From Roseovarius autotrophicus (GTDB lineage: Bacteria > Pseudomonadota > Alphaproteobacteria > Rhodobacterales > Rhodobacteraceae), in NCBI RefSeq assembly GCF_018069895.1, contig NZ_JAGQDH010000014.1, positions 1-64,000 on the forward strand: a stretch of DNA of 64,000 bases, given 5' to 3'. Each line of letters starts with the position of its first letter. Position 1 is the stretch's first letter. Made by a program: the position numbers and the translations under genes. This document shows positions 55,597-64,000 of this stretch, one piece after another. The notes below the pieces were generated by a model. It made no database searches and was not told the DNA's origin. It saw only the letters and a program-made list of their open reading frames with translations.

Positions 55597-55745
55597 CACA
55601 GGGCCCCGAGAATGAGACAGGTGAGCCCAAGGCAGACAAGGCCAAGCACGATCTCACCGCGAGAAGGCAAGGACCCATCCTCGGGCACGCCGTATTCCGG
55701 CGCGCCCAGACCGGCAAGGCCGGGATCGGGGGCGTAGCAGATCAT
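55596..55745 (-). CDS. Small membrane protein, 49 residues
   Basis: ATG at 55745 is preceded by AGGAGGG with seven-base spacing. The product starts MICYAPDPGLAGLGAPEYG, is Pro/Gly-rich, and ends in one hydrophobic segment (IVLGLVCLGLTCLILGAL). Its TGA overlaps the ATG of the FAD protein gene. I do not recognise a family. The strong ribosome site and tight coupling suggest it is a real gene whose partner has decayed. No function is assigned. Confidence 0.6.
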   Translation of the reverse strand: MICYAPDPGLAGLGAPEYGVPEDGSLPSRGEIVLGLVCLGLTCLILGAL

Positions 55746-55765
55746 TGCAATCCCTCCTATCGGGA

Positions 55766-55861
55766 TCAGGTCAGGATGACGATGGCCAGAAGCGTGAGAT
55801 AACTGACCGCGAAAACCGTGATCGGCATGGCGCGGCGGATGCGGTTGAAAACGGGGGTCAT
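55766..55861 (-). CDS. Small membrane protein, 31 residues
   Basis: ATG at 55861 follows AAAGGAGG. The product is MTPVFNRIRRAMPITVFAVS and a further hydrophobic stretch: a basic start followed by a single membrane segment to the C-terminus (residues about 13-31). It ends 20 bp before the 49-residue gene. No family is recognised. Coupling with the next two genes suggests a small-protein/flavoprotein unit. Confidence 0.55.
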   Translation of the reverse strand: MTPVFNRIRRAMPITVFAVSYLTLLAIVILT

Positions 55862-55934
55862 GCGATGGCCTCCTTTCGGGTCAGATGGTCTTGCAGGCTG
55901 GAGTCTGATCATGGGTATTGCCTCCGCTTCAGGA

Positions 55935-56820
55935 TTATTCGGCAACTTCAGTCCGGAACCAATCCTGCGCAGCAAAACCCTCGCCCGCCGCAGGGCGCGG
56001 CAGGCCGAGATGATCACGCAGGGTCGTGCCCTGATAGGCGGTGCGGTAGAGGCCGCGGCGCTGCAACTCCGGGATCACGAGTTCCACGAAACGCTCCAGA
56101 TCACTGGGCAGGACGGGAGCCATGATGTTGAACCCGTCCGCCACCCCGTTTTCGAAACGCGCCTGCATGGCGTCGGCGATGTCGGGGGGGTGCCGGTGAT
56201 CTGCCAGTACCCGCGTGCCCCGGCCATCGACAGGGCCAGATCGAGGATCGAGAGGTTGTCGCGCCGCGCCCGGTCGATCAGCACCTGCTGGCGGCTGACA
56301 TGCCCCACTGAGGCCGGAAGGTCGGGCAAGGGCCCGTGCGGATCAAAGCCCGAGACATCGTGACCCAGTAGGTTCGACAGATGCGAGATCGCGACCACCG
56401 GTTGCAAGAGGTCTTGAAGCGCGGCGAACCTGTCCTCGGCCTCGGCGCGGGTGCGGCCGATCACCGGAAAGATGCCCGGCATGACCAGAACATCGCCCGC
56501 TGCGCGGCCATGCCCGGGCAGGCGGCGCTTGAGATTGCGGTAATAGGCCTGCCCGTCGGCCAGGGTCTGCGTCGCGGTAAACACGCCGTCGGCGCTGCGC
56601 GCGGCCAAAACCTTGCCCGGCTCGGAGGCCCCAGCCTGAAAGATCACCGGGCGGCCCTGTGGGCTGCGCGGCACGTTGAGTGGGCCGCGTACGGCAAAAT
56701 GCGGGCCCTTGTGGTGGATCGGCGCAAAGGCTTCGGGGCGAAAGAACTGCCCCGATACTTTGTCGCGGGGGTACGCGTCATCGGGCCAGCTGTCCGAGAG
56801 GCGGGCGACCACATCAACCG
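55935..56820 (-). pseudogene. LLM-class flavin monooxygenase, 5'-truncated and frameshifted
   Basis: From about codon 150 of a normal NtaA/DszA-type monooxygenase the sequence is recognisable: DSWPDDAYPRDKVSGQFF, VRGPLNVPRSPQGRPVIFQAGASEPGKV, then FNIMAPVLPSDLERFV. A run of seven G bases (56184-56190) has lost one base compared with the expected frame, so the last 75 residues are in another frame. Its 5' part is replaced by a piece of an ABC ATPase. It is a paralogue of the intact gene at 52931. Confidence 0.85.
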
Positions 56821-57060
56821 ACTCTTCGGCGCGCGCCCGCGCCTCGGCCCGCGGCAGCTTGCGCGCCCGGACCAGCGGAAACATGACATTGCCAAGCGCC
56901 GTCTTCCACGGCAGGAGTTGATCGAATTCCTGGAACACGACAATTCAGTCCGGGCCCTGGCCTGGGCCGCTGACGGGTTTTCCACGCAGCAATATGCTGC
57001 CGGAGGCGGGTGCAATAAACCCCGCCACCGCCTTCAGGATGGTGGATTTGCCGCAACCCG
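56820..57060 (-). pseudogene. ABC transporter ATP-binding protein fragment
   Basis: It begins at GCGKSTILKAVAGF (Walker A), continues SGSILLRGKPVSGPG and then, after an in-frame TGA near 56945, VVFQEFDQLLPWKTALGNV, the Q-loop region, before passing into the monooxygenase at about 56820. The start is missing, replaced by the prophage-like segment; signature, Walker B and everything after are missing too. It is a fusion created by deletion. Confidence 0.8.
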
Positions 57061-57066
57061 AGGGCC

Positions 57067-57174
57067 ATGCCATACCTCGACACGCTGCGCTGGCTGTTCA
57101 TTGCTCTCGCGCTGAGCGGGATCGCGGTCACAATCTACGCGCGCCTTGATGACTGGAAACGGGGGCGGCGGTGA
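57067..57174 (+). pseudogene. Prophage lysis-cassette remnant, second copy
   Basis: An ATG opens 35 codons, MPYLDTLRWLFIALALSGIA and a basic tail RLDDWKRGRR, a diverged relative of the end of the 49809-50186 frame (about three quarters identical at the DNA level upstream of 57139, identical after). It abuts the ABC fragment. Confidence 0.5.
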
Positions 57175-57337
57175 TTGCCGCGCTTCTGACCGGGTTTGCA
57201 GCCAGTCCGTGTATGCGGGCGGCGCTGCGCTACGGCACCACCGTGGCGATCTGGACACGGTGCGGTCAATGCAACCCGAATTCTGCCATCAACTGACGGC
57301 GATAGCCTACAAAACCCGTGTCGTTGCGGTCGCGCGG
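57139..57337. repeat. 199-bp direct repeat, right copy
   Basis: Same sequence as 50151-50349, 6,988 bp further along and in the same orientation. Here the ABC ATPase 3' end (57266-57337) is cut short and joins an IS3-type fragment. Confidence 0.93.
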
Positions 57338-57396
57338 CGGATGTCTTTGACGACCTTCTCAGCCTCGGCTTTCGTTGTCACGGGTTTCTTGCTCAT
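57338..57396 (-). pseudogene. IS3-family transposase orfA, N-terminal stub
   Basis: ATG at 57396 on the minus strand gives MSKKPVTTKAEAEKVVKDI, the usual N-terminus of an IS3-type orfA, and stops abruptly at the edge of the 199-bp repeat. The 80 bases to its right, up to about 57475 (with ACTGTCCCATGGGTGCTGAC), look like the IS terminal region. Confidence 0.6.
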
Positions 57397-57490
57397 CTTT
57401 GCTCCATGAAGGCTACGATGAGCCAGAAACCCTCCGTTCCGCAATATGCCTAAACTGTCCCATGGGTGCTGACGTCAAACAGATATAGAG

Positions 57491-57925
57491 ATGTATGACA
57501 AGATCCTGCTGTGTCACGACGGCTCACGCGAGGGGCGGTTGGCGCTGCGCGAGGGGGCGCGGCTTGCGCAGATCACGGGGGCAGGGATGGTACTGCTCGC
57601 CGTGGTCGAGACGGTCGCGGGCAATGTGCTGGCGCAGGGCGCGGATGCCAGCATGCCTGCCCACCAGCAGGCCGATTTCATGGCAATCCTCGACGAGGGC
57701 CATCAAAGACTTTCCGCCATGGGGCTGGCACCCGAGATCCGCATGGAGGTCGGCGAGCCTGTCGGGAAAATCACCAGTGTCGCGGCCGAAACCGGGGCCG
57801 ATCTGGTCGTCGTCGGGCATCACCAGCAAGGCCTCTGGACGCGCTGGATGAGCCGGTCAGTGGCTGCCGGACTGAGCGACGCACTGGGATGCAGCCTGCT
57901 TCTGGCGCAAAAGGTCGTCAAGTAG
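57491..57925 (+). CDS. Universal stress protein (UspA family)
   Basis: A single-domain protein of 144 residues: MYDKILLCHDGSREGRLALREG at the N-terminus, then GADLVVVGHHQQGLWTRWMSRSVAAGL, with the ATP-binding GHHQQG and a terminal SLLLAQK. It is the short Usp type. It starts just after the IS3 remnant and converges with the second efflux operon. A role in stress survival is family knowledge only. Confidence 0.9.
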   Translation: MYDKILLCHDGSREGRLALREGARLAQITGAGMVLLAVVETVAGNVLAQGADASMPAHQQADFMAILDEGHQRLSAMGLAPEIRMEVGEPVGKITSVAAETGADLVVVGHHQQGLWTRWMSRSVAAGLSDALGCSLLLAQKVVK

Positions 57926-57986
57926 TCCGAGCTTTCCACCAGGGCTGAACAAGTATAGCCAAGAGGCGGTTATGCCGCCCCGGCAG

Positions 57987-59099
57987 TCAGCGCAAAAAGG
58001 CGCGGAACCGGTGCAGGGCGAAGGCAAACATCACCGACCCGATCAGCATCAGCGCCACAAGCTGCGGCCAGACTACCGACAGTCCGGCCCCGCGAAACAA
58101 CACCCCCTGTGCCAGCGCGATGAAATGCGTGTTGGGGGCCGCGAGCATGATGTATTGCACAGCTTGGGGCATCGACTCGCGCGGGGTGACGCCGCCCGAC
58201 AGGATATCGAGCGGCAACAGAACCAGCAAAAGCAGCATCGCAAACTGCGGCATAGAGCCTGCGATGGTGGCCAGCAGGATGCCCATCGAGGTCGTTGCAA
58301 AAAGGTGCAACGCCGCGCCCACAAGATAGAGTGCGACCGATCCCTCGATCGGGATGCCCATCCCCGCCTGAACCACCAGAGTGAGCGAAAGCGCCGTCGC
58401 CACCAGCACCACGCTGCCCATGCTGAGCACCTTGCTCGTCATGATCTCGACGGCGGTCACGGGCATGACCAGCAGATGCTCCAGCGTGCCGTGGTCGCGC
58501 TCGCGGATCAGGGCGGCACCCGAAAGGATGATGGACAGCATGGTCACCGTACTGATGACCGAGGTCACCGCCCCGAACCAGGCCGGGTCGAGCGAGGGAT
58601 TGAAACGGGCCCGAACGGCAAGGTCAACCGGCATCTCGGCCGGGGTGGCATCGCGCGCCAGCCATCCGGCAATCTCCTGATTGACAATGGCGCTGATACT
58701 GCCCGCCCCGGTAAAGGCCTGGCTGACCCGCGTCGCATCGACATTGAGCTGTAATTCGGGCCGGTGCCCGGCCAGCAGGTCGCGCTGGAACTCGGGCGGG
58801 ATCACCAGCGAAAAGGTGTCGATCCCGGCATCCATCCGCGCATCCATTTGCGCGATGTCGATCTGGGCGGGCGGCATGAAATAGGGCGGCAGGAAGGCAT
58901 CGGCCACGCGCCGCGACAGCGGCGAGGCGTCTTCGTCCACGATCCCGATCGTGGCCCGGTTGAGCGATTCGGGGATGGCGGTCGCGCTGACATAGACGTC
59001 GAGCGTGAAGGCATAGGCGACCAGCACCATCAGAAGCGGATCGCGCAACAGTCCGCGAATTTCCTTCAGCGACAGTTGCAGAACATGCGAAAGCCGCAT
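57987..59099 (-). CDS. ABC-2 type permease (YhhJ-like)
   Basis: A 370-residue membrane protein: one N-terminal helix, a periplasmic domain (residues about 40-170), then five helices. The cytoplasmic loop is RERDHGTLEHLLVMPVTAVEIMTSKVLSM, the ABC-2 signature. It lies three bases after the RbbA-like gene and completes the adaptor-ATPase/permease-permease set, as in E. coli yhiI-rbbA-yhhJ. Confidence 0.9.
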   Translation of the reverse strand: MRLSHVLQLSLKEIRGLLRDPLLMVLVAYAFTLDVYVSATAIPESLNRATIGIVDEDASPLSRRVADAFLPPYFMPPAQIDIAQMDARMDAGIDTFSLVIPPEFQRDLLAGHRPELQLNVDATRVSQAFTGAGSISAIVNQEIAGWLARDATPAEMPVDLAVRARFNPSLDPAWFGAVTSVISTVTMLSIILSGAALIRERDHGTLEHLLVMPVTAVEIMTSKVLSMGSVVLVATALSLTLVVQAGMGIPIEGSVALYLVGAALHLFATTSMGILLATIAGSMPQFAMLLLLVLLPLDILSGGVTPRESMPQAVQYIMLAAPNTHFIALAQGVLFRGAGLSVVWPQLVALMLIGSVMFAFALHRFRAFLR

Positions 59100-59102
59100 C
59101 GG

Positions 59103-61844
59103 TTATTTCTCCTGTTTGCGCACGAAGATGGCACCCAGCACCACCACCACCGGCACAAGCGCCAGCATCGGCAGGAAAGACCCGCCCAGATCATCGAACC
59201 CCAGTGCCTTGGAAAAGGCTCCGCGCGAGATTGTGACGAAGTGGCTGGTGGGATAGATTTCACCGATCACCCGACCCATGCCGTCCATTGATGCAACCGG
59301 ATCGATGATGCCGCCATATTGCATCGCCGGGATAAGCGTCGCCATGAAGGTGAAGAACAGGGCCGTGACCTGGCTTTGGGTGAAGGCGGAAATCAGCAGG
59401 CCCAGCCCGGTGGACAGCACGACATAGATCAGCGCCCCGAGCGAAAGCGCGAGCAGGCTGCCCTTGACCGGCACCCCGAAGACCACCACCGCCAGCGTCA
59501 GCAGCAAAAGGTAATTCATGAAACCCAGAACGACATAGGGCACCTGTTTTCCCAGCAGGAATTCCAGCCGCCGCGCCGGGGTGACATAAAGATTGACGAT
59601 CGAGCCGGTCTCCTTTTCGCGGGCCACGGACAGGACGGCCAGCGTGGCGGGAATCAGCATCAGCAACAGCGGGATCATCGCGGGCACCATGGCCGCCAAG
59701 CTCTCGACATCGGGGTTGTAGCGGTAGCGCACCTCAAGCGAGAAGTTTCCCGCCACCGCTTGATCGCCAAAGGCCTGGCGCATCTGCTCGGTCAGCCAGT
59801 GGGCGTGCATCCCCTGGATATACCCGCGCACCGTATCGGCGCGCATCGGCATGGCCCCGTCGAACCACGCGCCAATGGCGACGGGGCGGCCGCGTTCAAG
59901 ATCGGCGGCGAACCCCGGCGGAAATTCCAGCGCCAGGCTGATTTCACCCGCCCGCATCCGGTAGTCCAGATCGGCATGATCGACAAGCGATGGTTCCTCG
60001 TCAAAGTAACGCGACCCGGCCAGGTCGTTGACATAGGATTGGCTAAGGATGCTCTGATCGAAATCGAGCACCGCGAACTTGAGATTTTCGACATCCATGG
60101 ACACGCCATAGCCCAGCACGATCATCAGGATCACGCTGCCGAGGCTGGCAAGCGTCAGGCGGATCGGATCGCGGCGCAACTCCAGCGACTCGCGCCATGA
60201 AAAGCTCAGCAGCCGCGCCAGGCTGAACCCCCCGCGCCGCCGCCGGCCGGAAGTGGCAGGCCCGGCGGAAAGCCCTTCTTTCGTCTCGGACGCGGGCGGG
60301 GTGTTCTGATCCTGCGCGCGTTTCAGATGGTGGACAAAGGCATCGTCCAGCGTCTCTGTGCCTGCCTCCTCGCGGATCGCTTCGGGCGTGTCGCTGACAA
60401 GCACGCGGCCCTGATGCATCAGCGAAATCCTGTCGCAGCGCGTGGCCTCGGCCATGTAATGGGTGGAGATGAAGATCGTCACGCCATCGTTTCGGGACAG
60501 ATCGATCAGCGATTGCCAGAAGATATCGCGCGCCACAGGGTCCACCCCCGATGTCGGCTCGTCCAGGATCAGGATTTCGGGACGATGGATCAGCGCGACC
60601 GCCAGCGACAGGCGCTGACGAATACCCAGCGGCAGGCGCAGGGGCAGGCTGTCGAGCAGGCCTTCGAGGTCGAACCGTTCCGCGAGTTCCGCGATCCGTG
60701 GTTCGATCTCGGCGCTAGCCATGTCGAAAAGCCGCGCGTGCAGATCAAGGTTCTGCCGCACCGTCAACTCGGAATAAAGCGAGAAGGATTGCGTCATGTA
60801 GCCGATGCGCTTTCGGGTGGCCATGTCATGGGCATCGACCTTGCGGCCGTAAATCCTCGTGGTGCCGTCACTCGGCTCCAGCAGCCCGGTCAGCGCCTTC
60901 ATGGTGGTGGTCTTGCCGCAACCGTTAGAGCCCAGAAAGCCGAAGATCTCGCCGCGCTTGATGCGAAAGCTCACCTGGTCCACAGCTGTGAAATCGCCAA
61001 ACCGCACGGTGAGGTTCTCGGCCTCGATGACGTTTTCCCCGTCGGATGCCGGATCGCGCGGCGGGATGCTCAGATCCTTATGGTGGCTGCGTTTTTCCTT
61101 GGGCAGAAGTGCGATGAAGGCCGCATCAAGATCAGCGGCACCGGTGCGTTTCAGGATTTCGTCGGGGCTGCCGGTTGCCAGAACCTTGCCCGCGTCCATC
61201 GCCACCAGGTGATCGAAGCGCGCGGCCTCTTCCATATAGGCGCTCGACACCAGCAGGCTCATATGCGGACGATCAGCGCGGATTCGGTCGATCAGGGTCC
61301 AGAATTCGCGCCGCGACAGCGGATCGACGCCGGTCGTCGGCTCATCGAGAACCAGAAGATCGGGATCGTGGATCAGCGCGCAGCACAGGCCCAGTTTCTG
61401 CTTCATCCCGCCCGAAAGCTTGGCCGCCGCGCGGGCGGCAAAAGGGGCAAGACCGGTCGCCCTGAGCAGTTCGTCGATCCGCTGCGCGCGTTCCTGTGCG
61501 CCCTCGCCAAACAGGCGTCCGAAAAAATCGACATTCTCGCGGACCGAAAGCGTCGGATAAAGGTTCCGGCCCAGCCCCTGCGGCATATAGGCAATGCGCG
61601 GGGATATCCGCGCGCGATGCCCGGCGCGCGCCATGTCGCCACCCAGCACCTCCAGCCGCCCCTCCTGCATCTGCCGCGCCCCGACGATCAGCGCCAGAAG
61701 GCTCGACTTTCCCACGCCGTCCGGCCCTATGACGCCGACGGAACGGCCTGCCGGCAGATCGATCGAAACATCGTCCACGGCCCGGGTCTTGCCATAGCGG
61801 AGCGAGAGCCCCTCTGCGCGAACCACCGGCCCGGGGTTGGTCAT
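59103..61844 (-). CDS. ABC transporter ATPase/permease fusion (RbbA-like)
   Basis: A 913-residue protein. Two ABC domains come first: [24 protein letters not shown] and [12 protein letters not shown]; then [14 protein letters not shown], a degenerate signature ([13 protein letters not shown]) and [12 protein letters not shown]. From about residue 545 comes a permease part with a helix, a periplasmic domain, and the loop [29 protein letters not shown]. This is the RbbA/YhiH layout. It overlaps the adaptor by four bases. Confidence 0.92.
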   Translation of the reverse strand: MTNPGPVVRAEGLSLRYGKTRAVDDVSIDLPAGRSVGVIGPDGVGKSSLLALIVGARQMQEGRLEVLGGDMARAGHRARISPRIAYMPQGLGRNLYPTLSVRENVDFFGRLFGEGAQERAQRIDELLRATGLAPFAARAAAKLSGGMKQKLGLCCALIHDPDLLVLDEPTTGVDPLSRREFWTLIDRIRADRPHMSLLVSSAYMEEAARFDHLVAMDAGKVLATGSPDEILKRTGAADLDAAFIALLPKEKRSHHKDLSIPPRDPASDGENVIEAENLTVRFGDFTAVDQVSFRIKRGEIFGFLGSNGCGKTTTMKALTGLLEPSDGTTRIYGRKVDAHDMATRKRIGYMTQSFSLYSELTVRQNLDLHARLFDMASAEIEPRIAELAERFDLEGLLDSLPLRLPLGIRQRLSLAVALIHRPEILILDEPTSGVDPVARDIFWQSLIDLSRNDGVTIFISTHYMAEATRCDRISLMHQGRVLVSDTPEAIREEAGTETLDDAFVHHLKRAQDQNTPPASETKEGLSAGPATSGRRRRGGFSLARLLSFSWRESLELRRDPIRLTLASLGSVILMIVLGYGVSMDVENLKFAVLDFDQSILSQSYVNDLAGSRYFDEEPSLVDHADLDYRMRAGEISLALEFPPGFAADLERGRPVAIGAWFDGAMPMRADTVRGYIQGMHAHWLTEQMRQAFGDQAVAGNFSLEVRYRYNPDVESLAAMVPAMIPLLLMLIPATLAVLSVAREKETGSIVNLYVTPARRLEFLLGKQVPYVVLGFMNYLLLLTLAVVVFGVPVKGSLLALSLGALIYVVLSTGLGLLISAFTQSQVTALFFTFMATLIPAMQYGGIIDPVASMDGMGRVIGEIYPTSHFVTISRGAFSKALGFDDLGGSFLPMLALVPVVVVLGAIFVRKQEK

Positions 61845-62908
61845 TCCAGCACCTTACCCTGCGCCGCAGCCGGCCAGGGCGCGGTCGGATCAAGCCGCAC
61901 CCAGGCGACGCCGGGAAGCCCGGTCTTGACCTTATCGAGGTGCTTTTCCAGCAGCTCCGGCGCGATCTTGGCCCGCACCCTGAACATCAGCTTCTCGCGC
62001 TCGATTTCCGTCTCGACCGTCTTGGGCGTGAACTGCGCCACGTCTGACACGAAGGAAACGCGCGCGGGGATGACGATGCCGGGTGCCGCATCCAGCAGCA
62101 GGCGCACCTCGGTGCCCAGCCCGATCCGACCCGCATCCGCCGTCGGAAGGAAAAACGTCATGTAAACGTCGTTGAGGTCCACCATGTTGACCACGCGACC
62201 GCCGGCACCCACGATTTCGCCCGCACGCGCGATGATATATTGCACCCGCCCGGTGCGCGGCGCGTTCAATGTGCTGTCCTCGATCTGCACGTCGATCGCC
62301 TCGATCGTCGCCTGGGCTGCGGTTACCGCGGCCTCGGCCCCAATCACCGAGGCTTTCGCAGAAGAGACCCCCGCCCGCGCCGCCGCAAGCGATGCCTCTG
62401 CCGAGGCAACCGCCGCCGCGGCGCCAAAGGCGTTGGCCCGGTCGATCTCGAATTGCCGTTCGGATGTGATGCTGTTCTGCGTCAGAGACTCGGAGCGCTC
62501 GTATTGGCGCCGCGCGACATCCTCCTCCGCGCGGCGCTGTTCCAGAACGGCCTCGGCCGCGCGCACTTCGGCCGCGCGCTGTTCGACAAGCAGCGTGGCG
62601 TTTTCCACCGCGATTTCGGCGCGGCGCAGTTCCGCCACCATCTGGTTGCGATTGGCCTGCAATTGCCGCGTGTCGAGCTTGGCCAGAGGCGCGCCTGCCG
62701 CGACGAACCCCCCTTCGTTCACAAGCACCGTGTCAATCCGCCCGGGCAGCTTGGCCGCAACGTCGATTTCGACCGCCTCGATCCGCCCGTTGCCGCGCGC
62801 GAATCCTTCCGCGACCGTATCGGAGTGGGTGCTTTGCCAGATCAAAAAGCCGGATACGGCGACAGCGATGAGGATCACGGCTATGATAAGGGGGCTGGGT
62901 TTTGCCAC
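61841..62908 (-). CDS. HlyD-family periplasmic adaptor (YhiI-like)
   Basis: A 355-residue membrane-fusion protein: membrane anchor [20 protein letters not shown], then [21 protein letters not shown] as the lipoyl half, a very long Ala/Glu/Arg coiled coil (residues about 90-205) and the second half with [18 protein letters not shown]. First gene of the second efflux operon; the [10 protein letters not shown] start recalls the first operon's YGNGHIEG. Confidence 0.9.
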   Translation of the reverse strand: MAKPSPLIIAVILIAVAVSGFLIWQSTHSDTVAEGFARGNGRIEAVEIDVAAKLPGRIDTVLVNEGGFVAAGAPLAKLDTRQLQANRNQMVAELRRAEIAVENATLLVEQRAAEVRAAEAVLEQRRAEEDVARRQYERSESLTQNSITSERQFEIDRANAFGAAAAVASAEASLAAARAGVSSAKASVIGAEAAVTAAQATIEAIDVQIEDSTLNAPRTGRVQYIIARAGEIVGAGGRVVNMVDLNDVYMTFFLPTADAGRIGLGTEVRLLLDAAPGIVIPARVSFVSDVAQFTPKTVETEIEREKLMFRVRAKIAPELLEKHLDKVKTGLPGVAWVRLDPTAPWPAAAQGKVLE

Positions 62909-63019
62909 TGGATACTCGCTTGCTGTGATGGTTCTGGCGTCCTTTTTATTCTTGCGACGCGCCTGAACCCTAGATCATCCGCATGGGGCTTCACAACCGG
63001 ATTGAACGGCGCATCCCGT

Positions 63020-63349
63020 TCACAGAACGACGTTGTCCACCCGTCCGAGCCGACCACGGGCAAAGTCATAGGACAGGCCCAGAAGGCCGAGAACGGTTTC
63101 GATTTCCGCCGCGTTTCTGGGCGCATAGACCATGACAGCGGTTGGCGGGATCATGCCCGCCGCGGCCATCGGATGCGGTTCTGCCCAGCCCAGATCAATG
63201 ATTTTCGGCACTGCGTCCTCGGGCAGCATCATGTGCAGGCTGCCGTCCTGCGGTGGATGGAGATGGGCGAATTCATTGCCGACGATCTCGGACAAGATCG
63301 CGGCGATCTTGGCAGGGCTGACCGGCTTGGGCCCGGTGATGTCGGGCAT
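63020..63349 (-). CDS. Luciferase-like domain protein (DUF5519-like)
   Basis: A 109-residue protein: FAHLHPPQDGSLHMMLPEDA, GWAEPHPMAAAG and VMVYAPRNAAEIETVLGLLG are the conserved parts of a small luciferase-like family. The function is unknown. The ATG at 63349 (MPDITG) is chosen because the conserved region follows; the frame opens earlier, inside the dioxygenase remnant. Confidence 0.7.
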   Translation of the reverse strand: MPDITGPKPVSPAKIAAILSEIVGNEFAHLHPPQDGSLHMMLPEDAVPKIIDLGWAEPHPMAAAGMIPPTAVMVYAPRNAAEIETVLGLLGLSYDFARGRLGRVDNVVL

Positions 63350-63380
63350 TTCGCGGTGCTTTTTTCGCGTCTTTTTCAAC

Positions 63381-63879
63381 TCAACCGAAGCGGAAGGCGC
63401 TTTCGACAGCGCCCATAACGGGGTCTTCCAGCGTCTTGCGTCCAATGTCCGCGCCCGCCGCGCCCGCCACGACATTGAGCGGGATCAGGTGTTCTTCGCG
63501 CGGATGGGCATCGCGGCCGCCCGGGGCAACGGACCAGCGCGCGAGCCTGCGGTTGCGGTCCTCTGGATCGGGGCAGGTCACGGCTTCGGTTAGCCAGGCA
63601 TCGAAGGCCGTGCCGGCGATCGCGCCGCGCCGCCCGCCGCGCAGGCTCTGCATCAGACCGGACATGGTGTGATAGGTGTTGCCGCTGCCAAGGATCAGCA
63701 CGCCTTCGTCGCGCAGCGGCTCCAGCGCCTGGCCAAGGGCGATGTGGCGCGCTGGGACGTTCGGGCAAAGTGGCAGGCAGATCCTCCAGGAATTTCCGGT
63801 GCCGGTCCCATTCATCGGGCGGAGTCCAGTCCATGAAGAAGCACGGGCCGCCGCCATGGGGAATGAACATCGTTGGCAT
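63381..63879 (-). pseudogene. 4,5-DOPA-type extradiol dioxygenase, internally deleted
   Basis: The start (MPTMFIPHGGGPCFFMDW) is a normal N-terminus of class III (LigB-fold) dioxygenases such as YgiD. After about 40 codons, near 63755, the sequence jumps into another frame at ARHIALGQALEPLRDEGVLI, the C-terminal third, which is then intact to its stop (LGSGNTYHTM, PREEHLIPLNVVAGAAG). About 100 residues with metal ligands are missing, so it is not active. Confidence 0.8.
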
Positions 63880-64000
63880 ACGGGGCATATCGCATCATCC
63901 TCACCGGTCAGGCCATTCGAGACCTTGCCTTTCGTTGTATGGATAAGGAGTAGTTGAGTAATGTCGTTATTTAAAGTAAGGATAAAAAAGTAACTATAAA

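Noticed and set aside
1-64000. CRISPR arrays, rRNA genes, replication origin
   Set aside because: No regularly spaced repeats, rRNA-like segments or DnaA-box clusters were recognised.

Overview
The window comes from a high-GC alphaproteobacterium, almost certainly of the Rhodobacteraceae (Rhodobacter/Roseobacter lineage). The signs are an FnrL-type regulator next to hemN, a ccoNOQP/ccoGHIS locus preceded by FNR boxes, dnaX-ybaB-recR beside a small SRP RNA, and two copies of an intergenic repeat carrying a CCCGGGATATTT core. The taxonomic call is inference from gene content and style; no rRNA gene is present.

Layout. Bases 1-24500 are mostly housekeeping: the end of a gene on the + strand, then HDAC-like deacetylase, SixA-like phosphatase, a ferredoxin-like protein and argB (an overlapping minus-strand string), an SDR, engB, yidC, a degenerate GGDEF protein, ttcA, YbjN, proC, a tRNA-binding protein, a 2-hydroxyacid dehydrogenase, a FabH-like synthase, recR, ybaB, dnaX, the SRP RNA, a 2',3'-cyclic nucleotidase, nudC, a GntR regulator divergent from an NCS1 permease, pheA and a membrane-anchored two-haem cytochrome c. 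Bases 24616-30468 hold a yejABEF-type oligopeptide/microcin C importer. Bases 30474-43337 form a low-oxygen respiration block: hemN, fnrL, a universal stress protein, the cbb3 oxidase genes ccoNOQP, an unexpected outer-membrane-protein gene, and the assembly genes ccoGHIS. Four FNR-box sequences (TTGAT-N4-ATCAA type) sit at the hemN/fnrL, ccoN and ccoG promoters, so one regulator probably couples haem synthesis, its own expression, the oxidase and its copper/assembly machinery.

Bases 43600-63000 are accessory. Two related ABC-2 export operons (HlyD-type adaptor, double ATPase, permease) face each other. Between them lies a mosaic: an IS66 remnant with a frameshifted tnpB, a tRNA-Ser(GGA), prophage lysis-gene remnants, an intact organosulfur/sulfonate-type uptake and flavin monooxygenase operon, and a second, decayed monooxygenase cluster with two small membrane-protein genes and an IS3-type fragment. 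An exact 199-bp direct repeat lies at 50151 and at 57139, 6,988 bp apart, and marks a recent recombination event.

The last kilobase holds a luciferase-like small protein and an internally deleted DOPA-dioxygenase-type pseudogene. I see no CRISPR array, rRNA gene or replication origin. Most long ORFs antisense to high-GC genes are frame shadows and are left out.
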